Shown here: one piece after another, positions 56,947 through 64,000 of the stretch | Position numbering within the stretch: position 1 is the first letter of the stretch | How the letters are laid out: every line of letters starts with the position of its first letter | The notes under the pieces: model-generated | Told to the model about the DNA's origin: nothing | What the model saw: the letters and a program-made list of their open reading frames with translations, nothing else | The model's database searches: none | Assembly: GCA_032719365.1 (NCBI GenBank) | Contig: CM064872.1 | Span: 53,124,891 to 53,188,890, forward strand | Reading direction: 5' to 3' | DNA length: 64,000 bases | Source: Prinsepia uniflora | Taxonomy: Eukaryota; Streptophyta; Magnoliopsida; Rosales; Rosaceae | Position numbers and translations under genes: made by a program

Positions 56947-57340
56947 CATGGGTTGGAGGTCTCAGGCGATTTTGGCTTTTTGTTCTGAAAGTACAACTTA
57001 CTTCTCCAGAATCACCCGGTGATGTGTCCTATGACATTGTCTAGCAACGTACATGCTCTTTGCTGGCACACCTCAGGATGTTCCTATGCGCTTCACGAGG
57101 TGTGTTGCGCCTCTCAACAGCTCTGGATGTTCCGAGGTCTCCCAAAAGCTGTTATAGGAGCTCCGATTGGGCTCGAACTTGGTTGCTTAGCTGCTCGATT
57201 TGTTACGTCAGTCCAACTTGTGGAGGTGAGCCCCAAGATGTCCGCTCATAGTGAGTAACATGTTAGGGCGCGCGTCGCGTGCCTTCAGACTGATCCGATG
57301 AACCTTGTCTCCCACGTGCCTGGACATTTCCTTGCGCGTC
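56947..57340 (-). pseudogene. Tat gag N-terminal part, 5'-truncated
   Basis: Minus-strand translation gives SPPQVGLT, QIEQLSNQVRAQSELL and QLLGDLGTSRA, matching SPPRLGLTQ, QIDQLNNQVRAQSELL and QLLGDIGTSRI of the plus-strand gag near 63090-63200. Two TAA codons stand where the other copy has CAA (Gln). Homology ends around 57340, so the start of gag, the leader and the 5' LTR are missing. Gag would form the particle core. Confidence 0.78.
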
Positions 57341-58329
57341 ATGCATGGCATCAAAGTTCCTTGCGCGTCCCGCTAAGTATTTTTTTCATCTTGTTTTTCT
57401 CTCTTCTCATCCTTTTCATCGTCTTTTGTTCACAATCTCTTCCTCATTCTCAAAATTTATCATCATTTGCATTCAATAATTCTAAGTTTTTGTGGGTTAT
57501 TCCAAAATTCAAAGAAAATAAAACACATTTCCAATTTTTTTTTGTCATTAATTGACTCAGACTTTTTGTATAGGGTTATGAAAAGTTGATTTTTTTTTCT
57601 TCTGGTAAATTGGAAATTGAGGTTTTGATGTTTGAGAGCTTTCATGTGACGATCGGGAAGACCGAGTTGCTGCGAACAGAGTTTGAGTATGATAATTTTA
57701 ACACATTCAATAATTAGTAGGAAAAAATGAAGAAAGGTTAGAAGACTACGGTGGTAACATTGAGTAAAACGATGCTCCTTACTTTCTTGGAGGCGAAAAA
57801 TATCCTTCACCACATTTATCGTCTCCGAAACAAGGACTTGAAGTTTAGGGTTGTTACTTTCCTTTCCCCTCTTGAGATGAATTTCCATTTGACATTTTAA
57901 TTATTGCATTTGTCTCCGAATTTGTTTTATCCAATTTCACTGTGGAGATTGACATATTTATTTGAACCGTTAAAAAAAATTAGATATATATATGTAGTGA
58001 ATTGCATGAATTATGGGTTGGATCGATTTTGCACAAAAAATATACATATTTATTATAACCATTAGAAAAGTACGTTAAAAACTAGTCATTGTAGGAAAAA
58101 TATGTTGTTATATATTTATATTTGAAAAAAAAATTGAATTTAATATTTAAAGTTGATGAAAATATAGAGAGTCTGATTTTGGTCACTTTAAAAACTAGCT
58201 AGCTATTAATAACTATTGGGTCATTTTAGGTTAAATTTGCCCAAAAATTTAGTTAGTATGATGTGAATGCTCTTAGAGTTTAAACTTAATTATAGGTATA
58301 TGCATGTATTTATATATTTTTATTTCATA

Positions 58330-58437
58330 CTTAAATATCAAGTTGAAGTGTGATGTATCATATTTTAGATTCTTAGATGAATCAATGGTTGATATAAAAT
58401 GAAATATGGGCAAATGCGTGAAACCTAAATGCAGAGG
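58330..58437 (-). repeat. Inverted copy of the 24298-24400 sequence
   Basis: The minus strand begins CCTCTGCATTTAGGTTTCACG, identical to 24298 onward for over 20 bases, and stays alignable for about 110 bp (AACCATT, TTCATCT, AATCTAAAA, ACATCAC shared). Confidence 0.75.
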
Positions 58438-61400
58438 CTAATAGTCTTCTATTTAATGTGTGTGCCTCATCTAAAATCCTTAATCTCATTACTCATTTGG
58501 ATATTGGGTTTAAGAAAATATATTTTTTCACATAAACATCAATAATCAAATTTATGGAAATATCATTATACTTTGGGTAGAAATAGGAATTCGTTTATTT
58601 GTAGAAATTGAAATCTGTTCTCTTCCCTCGCTTCTTCTCAAGGAAGCAACAACCCCAAGGTTAGGCCCCGGTTAGGAAGCTGCATGCCTACTAAGGGTAG
58701 TAATTTTGTTACACGACTCGAAATCTGCATGAAATTTATTCGGGTCAACCTGCACGATTAACATTTTGGGTTATTTTTTAGTCAACTCGTTATGAAACGT
58801 TTAATAAGCGGGTGAATTTCGAGTTAACCTGGTAATCCATATAATAACTTATTAACTCATTTAATAAACGAGTAGATTGTGAGTTAATCTATTAACTCTT
58901 ATAATGACTTATATATTAACTCTTTTAATAAGTGTGTCAATCACTAACTCATATCTACATGTTTTCCTACATATATACTTATTAAATCTTATAGTTTAAA
59001 TAAGTTAAACATGTTAAACAGTTTAAACATGTGGCATATTATTTGGATTTTAAACACGAAATATTTATTAAATGGGTTACAAAGGTTATTAACAGGTCGG
59101 ATTCATGTTGAAAATTCTTGAAACGATTATTAAACGGCTAAAGTTTAGATTAGACATATTTAGATAAAACAGAGTTCAAGCCACGATAAGAATTCGACAT
59201 GACTCATTGTCAGCCCTTACTGCAGACACTCATCAAAGGAAAAATTATTGCCTCGATCAAGCCTCGTATTGCCCAATGATCTGGAAGTTTTTTCCACTAT
59301 TTCGACATCTTCATTTCTCTATATATCGTTTATTTTGTTATGGCATTTTCTTGTGTGTTTTATCTTATAGTTTGCAGTCTTTTTCAAATCAGCAGATACT
59401 TTGTACTTGATACTTACTTGCTCACAACTCGATTAAAGCCTTATCCACCAAGGAGGGACTGAAGTGGAATATTGCTGGGGTTTCTTTTGCCAGCATATTG
59501 CTATGTTTCAGAAGATGTTTATGGTAGATGGAGAAGGTTCTGGCTGGTTTTGGACATTTACAAGTGGTTTGAAGCGGTTATAAAGTTTTTCAAGGTTTTT
59601 TTTTTTAGGCTAATATAGACGTTTGCAGTTATTGAGGTAAACATAACTATTTCAAACAAGGGATGGTGGGAAGAACCTGACAAGAAGTTTCACGTTTAGC
59701 CTCGCATTGCCTCGCCTCATGTCATCATGACATCACCCGACCATTATTTTCATTCTTAACTCTTGCTGCTCAACCTGGTTGTTCCCTTGCGGTTCCAGCA
59801 TCCCAATTCGACGCCGACAACCAAACCACCCAGATCCCTTCCCATCTCTCTTCCTCTCCTTTACCACTAAGCTGACGGATACTTCATTTGTATATATCAA
59901 TATATGTTGTTCGTATCAATAAAGAAGACAAGAAGAATGATTGGTGGTGCGACTAATATTTCTACTCAACCAGATATGTTACTCATTTTTTCTCTTTTTA
60001 CTGACTGTTACTTTCTTCTTAGTACATGTTTATTTTGAGTTTTTTTAATATTTTTACACTTTGTGTGAATTTTATCACAAACCACAAGTTAGTACTTTGG
60101 TTTCTACTTTGTAGTTTTCTTACCTGACTATGTTTCAGGAATTTGGGTAACAAGGGGTAGGATTTGTTTTTTTGTTTCCTTACTCTCTTGTCTATATTTA
60201 TTGCTTGTTCATTCCTCTTTCCTTCTCTATTTGTTGTTCTGCTACATGTAGGTTGTGTTTGTGGTTTTATTCCTTCTCCAGTATATTCTCGCCCATGTGT
60301 GTAAAATTGTAATTAGTTTGTCTTAGATTTCTGTTTGTTTTTCTCCTGTTTTATCAGATTGTATTAATTCACATTCTAAGCATTAAGATATTCCCTCCTT
60401 TGTTTTGCAGTTCCAAAAGATATGTGATTACTAGATCTCTGCTGCAGAATCATCTTTTTTTCCTAGCTACTTCATTTTTGTTTGTCGCACTTTTTTTCCT
60501 TCAATGAGATTTTTATCCTAATAGGTTTTTTCTAGTAAGATTCTTTAATCAGGTAGCACCTCAAACTTTACTAATACAACGTCTAATTAGTTGGCGTCAA
60601 TATTGTATCATGTATTTTGTTCCCCTGTGAAACTATTCAAACTGCAATTTTTTTTTAATTTTGCTATTATTCATGTTGTTCACATTTGGGTCCATGCTAG
60701 GTTAAATGTATATTCTTTGTACTATTTTAAGATGTTTAAATATAACACTTCTTTCAACAGAAAAAAAAAAATTATGAAAATATTGATGGATAATTTGATA
60801 TCGTTTGCGCTCAACAAATGTATGTTGCAAATTTAGTCCAAATTTTTGAATGAAATTTTAGAAAAAACTTAAACTCAATAATACTTTATATAAGACTTAT
60901 ATGAGTATCGTGGAAATTGAGGAAAAAATTTTCTTGCCCCTTATTTTTATGTCGAAACTCAAATAGAGATATATATATATATATATAGCAGATATTGCAG
61001 ATTTTTTCATTCATGATTTTAACCAGGGGAAGTATTAAGGACTCCTATTACCTTTTTTGATTTCTTGATCTCCTAAATTTACCCTGAAGTTTTATAATAA
61101 TTACAAAATATTTGACAAAATATAAAACCTAAATTTACGAGTGCCCTCTTCATTTTTTTACTACGCTTGCATACATGGCATATATGTCTAATTTCATTCA
61201 AACTTGTTTCAGTTTCACTGCCATTTTGATTTATCATGGACCGCGAGCAATGATACATGGCTTATTAGGCTAAATGCATTAAAAAACACGCCAGTCTGGC
61301 AATTTTCTTTAATGTGCACAAGAAACGGTTACACCATCAAAACCATTGCACTTTTTAACAAATATTTTATTTAACGTTGTTTAAGATAGTTATATAAAAA

Positions 61401-61800
61401 GGGTATTTTAGTCATTTTGATCATAACTGCATTTCCCTCCCCCTTTCTGCATCTTATTCCTTAAAAAAAAAAAAAAAAAAACCAGGTACCTTCCTCCCCA
61501 TAAGTCACTACCAGCTAAAATAATATGCTAATCATCAGGTGCTACTTGAAATGAACTCAAATCTGGAATGGGAAGCAGTAAAATAAAATTGAAGCACTAT
61601 TTATAGTTCATTTAAACAAATTTGCAGTAAGCTTCTATCCCAAACTTAACAAACAAGCTCCTCCACTTTAGCAAATATAATGAAGATCGGCCCATTTAAA
61701 ATTCAAAGCAACACATAAGAAAGTGAATGAAGTGACTCTCCGCGAAGCTAACAAAGAGAGATACAAACCACATAAGTCAGACTTATCAGGCAAGGGGATG

Positions 61801-61877
61801 AACTTAATTCCTTATAAAATTCGAAGCAAGGGATGACAAACTTAATTCCTTATAAAATGCGAAGCAAGGGATGACGA
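61801..61877 (+). repeat. 38-bp direct repeat, two copies
   Basis: AACTTAATTCCTTATAAAAT followed by CGAAGCAAGGGATGAC occurs at 61801 and 61839 with one or two differences. Confidence 0.85.
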
Positions 61878-62013
61878 AAATGGAAAACAGGATTTCACAT
61901 AACACTTATTAAACTGAGCCCAGCTCAATTAACAACCAAGTTATAAGCCAACATCCTAAAATTGAAACAACACTACCACTTCAAACTTCTAAAGCTGAGC
62001 CTTATATGAAACT

Positions 62014-62514
62014 TGTGGAACCATAAATTACTGGATTTTTTGGAGCTGACACGTGGCCGACAATTCCCATAATGCCAATATTACCCTTGGTAAAATTGAC
62101 ATCGGCATGTTACGATCTCCGCATTAATTCAATATATTTACCAGCTAAATATATTAATTAATCAGATCAATACTGATAATAAATAACTTCTCAGTGAATT
62201 ATTTATTCATTAATAAATAAGTGATTACACTCGGTACAATCATTTATTTAATATTTTCCCCTTCAACCAATCAGACACTCCGGTGACCCTTAAGGCTTCA
62301 CTATAAATAGAAGACCTCATTTTACTTTTAAAGATAATCAAAACCTCCTACAAACACTCCGTCGGTTTATTCTCTCAGAAAACTGACTTAAGCATCGGAG
62401 CGTTTACGGTTGAACCACCCCCCTGGGATTCAACCTTAACCCCGTTTGATTTTCGTTTTTGTGTGTAGGGATTGAGAAGGAATTTTACGAGACTGGACGA
62501 TTTCTGCATCAACA
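62014..62514 (+). repeat. 5' LTR of element 3, 501 bp
   Basis: It starts TGTGGAACCATAAATTA and ends CTGCATCAACA. A TATA box (TATAAATAG) is at 62302-62310, with transcription likely starting about 30 bp downstream. It is followed by ACTGGTGTTTTCATTGAG, the probable primer-binding region. The primer tRNA was not identified. Confidence 0.85.
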
Positions 62515-62600
62515 ACTGGTGTTTTCATTGAGAGCCGATTTGAGAAATACTCAAAGCGTGCTCTTTAGTTTTTCCTTGAAAAAACTCCATCATCATACTT

Positions 62601-64000
62601 TTGACACTTACCGTTCTTCACATGGTCAGAACACGCCGATCCGCGCGAGCCTCCGAAGCTGCCACATCCGCCACTGCGATCACTGTCGTGAGCGAACCAT
62701 TGCCTGAGATTCCGGAGGAACCATTTTCATGTCTCCTGCACGGCTCGCGCCACACATCAATTCACCCACCGTTCGGAATGCCAGATTGGACACCTACGAT
62801 CAGTTTTGGAACGTTCCCCATGGCCGCTGCTACTGTGAACCCCCCACCTGCAACGAGGGTAGGCGCGACGTTTTTTCAACAAACAGAAGGGCTGCTGGCG
62901 GGAGAATCATCTCTAAGATTCTCGACTCAGGCCCCTTCCAGCTGGGAACTAAGGAGGCACTTGGATGCTCTGCGCAACTCGCAGGCCGACACCCAGGTAC
63001 CAGGGAGACATGGTTCGTCACATATGTCTGAAGGCGCGCGATGTGCGCCCCGACATGCTACTCATCACCAGCAAGCATCTAGGGGATCACCTCCGCGACT
63101 TGGATTGACACAACAGATCGACCAACTAAACAACCAGGTTCGGGCCCAATCAGAGCTTTTGCAACAGCTGTTGGGGGACATCGGGACATCCAGAATCTCC
63201 GAAAGAGTAAATGAACCTCGTAAGACATCAGGGGACGTCCCCAAACGCGCTGGAAAAAAGCATGTCTGTTGCCAGACAATGTCCCGAGACACGTCGCTAA
63301 ACGACTCAGGGGAAGAAAATTGCACCCCCAGAGCAAGAAGACAAGATCAATCGAGAATATCAGCCCGAGAACGACTCGGAGGACACCCCAGATCACTTTC
63401 ACACATTGAGTACCTACGCGATAGCCAACGGCAGCAAGCAGTCTCTCGTGCGTCACGCACCCACTCGGATGACCACAACGAGGAAGACGAGACTTACTCT
63501 CCAGCGAGCTCGAGAGCCAAGCCCGCTGTAACTCGAGGGAGTCGACGCCATTTGACCAGAAATGGGAACCCCTGTCACAAAGGACCATTGCACGCTGAAG
63601 ACGTCCGAAGGATGCTAGATCGACGCCTCCAGGGAGTTCAACGCGACGGAGACTAGGAGGATGACCTTTGGCGCCAAATTCAGACGTCATCATCTTCGCC
63701 ATTCGTGAGAGATATTGAGGAGGAGCCATTCCCGCAGCAATTTTCAACACCAAACTTCAATCAGTACAAAGGAACCTCTGATCCAATAAAGCACATCAAT
63801 TACTATCAGGGGGTCATGGTACCTCACAGGCACAACGATGCGCTCATGTGGAAAGTTTTCCAAACCTCACTGCAAGGTCAAGCGACGACATGGCTCAACC
63901 ATCTCCCCCAGAGATCAATCGCCTCCTTCAAAGAGTTGGCGTTGGCCTTCGTGAAGGAGTACTCACAGCTTTGCACCATCGAAGTCAAGGATGACCACCT
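62601..64000 (+). pseudogene. Tat gag, single in-frame stop at 63654, open to the window end
   Basis: The best-preserved retroelement ORF here. An upstream in-frame ATG exists at 62601, but MVRTRRSARASEAA (ATG at 62622) looks like the genuine start by analogy with related gags. A 351-codon stretch rich in Arg, Ser and Pro contains a probable coiled coil (QIDQLNNQVRAQSELLQQLL). A TAG follows at 63654-63656, then the same frame stays open to base 64000 through the conserved gag core: FNQYKGTSDPIKHINYY, MWKVFQTSLQGQATTWL and FKELALAFVKEYS. These are Retrotrans_gag-domain features. The lone stop may be a mutation or, less likely, a programmed read-through. The zinc finger and pol are outside the window. 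Confidence 0.85.

Larger units (their letters stand above)
24774..57340 (-). mobile_element. Element 2: Tat-lineage Ty3/gypsy retrotransposon, heavily interrupted
   Basis: Reading from right to left on the minus strand: gag N-part (57340-56947), gag middle (48862-48625), gag zinc knuckle (about 44560-44420), protease, RT and RNase H (42406-40042), integrase (34084-33016), tandem repeats, an antisense ORF on the plus strand, and the LTR (25273-24774). Gag is homologous to the plus-strand gag at 62.6-63.7 kb. The 5' end is lost: homology stops near 57340 with no LTR. Five solo LTRs of the long-LTR family, a truncated element and an Athila-like piece were inserted later. An extra antisense ORF between integrase and the 3' LTR is known for some Tat elements. 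Confidence 0.82.
57341..62013. other. AT-rich intergenic DNA, no gene recognised
   Basis: ORFs here (for example 57888-57463 minus and 59207-59410 plus) lack recognisable domains. Noted features: a stretch at 58700-59180 with repeated TTATTAACTCATTTAATAAACG-like motifs resembling degenerate non-autonomous DNA transposons, an AT run near 60967-60986, an A-run at 61463-61481 and a 38-bp direct repeat at 61801-61877. Confidence 0.55.
62014..64000 (+). mobile_element. Element 3: Tat-type Ty3/gypsy retrotransposon, 5' part, cut by window edge
   Basis: A 5' LTR (62014-62514) is followed by a leader and a long gag ORF running to the window end. The LTR is of the same family as that of element 2 but visibly diverged and in the opposite orientation, so the two are separate insertions. 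Pol and the 3' LTR would lie to the right. It is much better preserved than element 2. Confidence 0.85.

Noticed and set aside
57463..57888. 141-codon minus-strand ORF
   Set aside because: AT-rich with no recognisable domain and no conserved neighbour or homologue within the window. It is probably chance.
24298..58437. One large DNA transposon with element 1 as its target
   Set aside because: The LTR of element 1 does not resume at 58438 and no TSD was found, so the inverted pair is reported only as an observation.
59207..60420. Possible host exons with pyrimidine-rich acceptor-like sites (e.g. TTTTGCAG at 60404-60411)
   Set aside because: No conserved peptide could be read from any flanking frame. 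It remains unannotated.
63079..63753. 224-codon minus-strand ORF opposite the Tat gag
   Set aside because: A shadow of the plus-strand gag, which has homologues (element 2) and conserved gag motifs.

Overview
The window is nuclear DNA from a flowering plant, almost certainly a eudicot. It carries intron-split gene exons with GT...AG splice sites, plant LTR retrotransposons of several lineages, and a Cassandra element with a 5S-rRNA-like core. The overall look suggests Rosaceae, but that is an impression and was not tested. No bacterial operons, tRNA genes or CRISPR arrays were seen.

The only host-gene sequence recognised is at the left. Two exons on the minus strand (3558-3310 and 3046-2954) encode the N-terminus of the P5A-type ATPase known in Arabidopsis as PDR2/MIA. 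The gene reads leftwards. A degenerate Ty1/copia element in the same orientation (LTR about 2557-2789, coding remnants 2493-1) lies just inside its second intron, so exon 3 onwards would lie left of the window. From 3.56 to 6.8 kb there is probably 5' leader, promoter and AT-rich intergenic DNA.

From 6.8 to 57.3 kb the sequence is a deep nest of retrotransposons that can be dissected from target-site duplications (TSDs). Element 1 is a Ty3/gypsy element, probably Tekay/Del-like. Its 5' LTR is 6803-15621, a tiny internal remnant follows, and its 3' LTR runs from 19144 to about 24297. The 5' LTR was hit by a full-length Cassandra TRIM (7152-7788) and by a solo LTR (9158-15060), which was itself hit by an unrelated 3.5-kb element (11510-15006). 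Solo LTRs of the same long-LTR family also sit in its internal region (16061-18989) and in its 3' LTR (20947-23908).

Element 2 is a minus-strand Ty3/gypsy element of Tat type, with its 3' LTR at 24774-25273 and its gag start near 57330. From right to left its parts are gag, protease, RT, RNase H, integrase, a tandem-repeat zone, an antisense extra ORF (25736-28444 on the plus strand) and the 3' LTR. It is broken by solo LTRs at 29051-31745, 34090-40036 (with 34259-37383 nested inside) and 48863-56946 (with 49178-51886 and 52819-55726 nested inside), by a truncated element with its LTR at 45619-48624, and by an Athila-like insertion near 42.4-44.25 kb.

From 57.4 to 62.0 kb lies AT-rich intergenic DNA. 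At 62014 a second Tat-type element begins in plus orientation: a 500-bp LTR, then a long gag ORF with one in-frame stop that runs off the window. Most premature stops checked are CAA/CAG to TAA/TAG changes, as expected of methylated, silenced repeats. Features that stand out are a perfect palindrome in the long LTRs that is kept by paired changes, unusually long terminal inverted repeats, arrays of TGACGTCA sites, the antisense ORF, and a 109-bp tandem duplication across a nested LTR junction.
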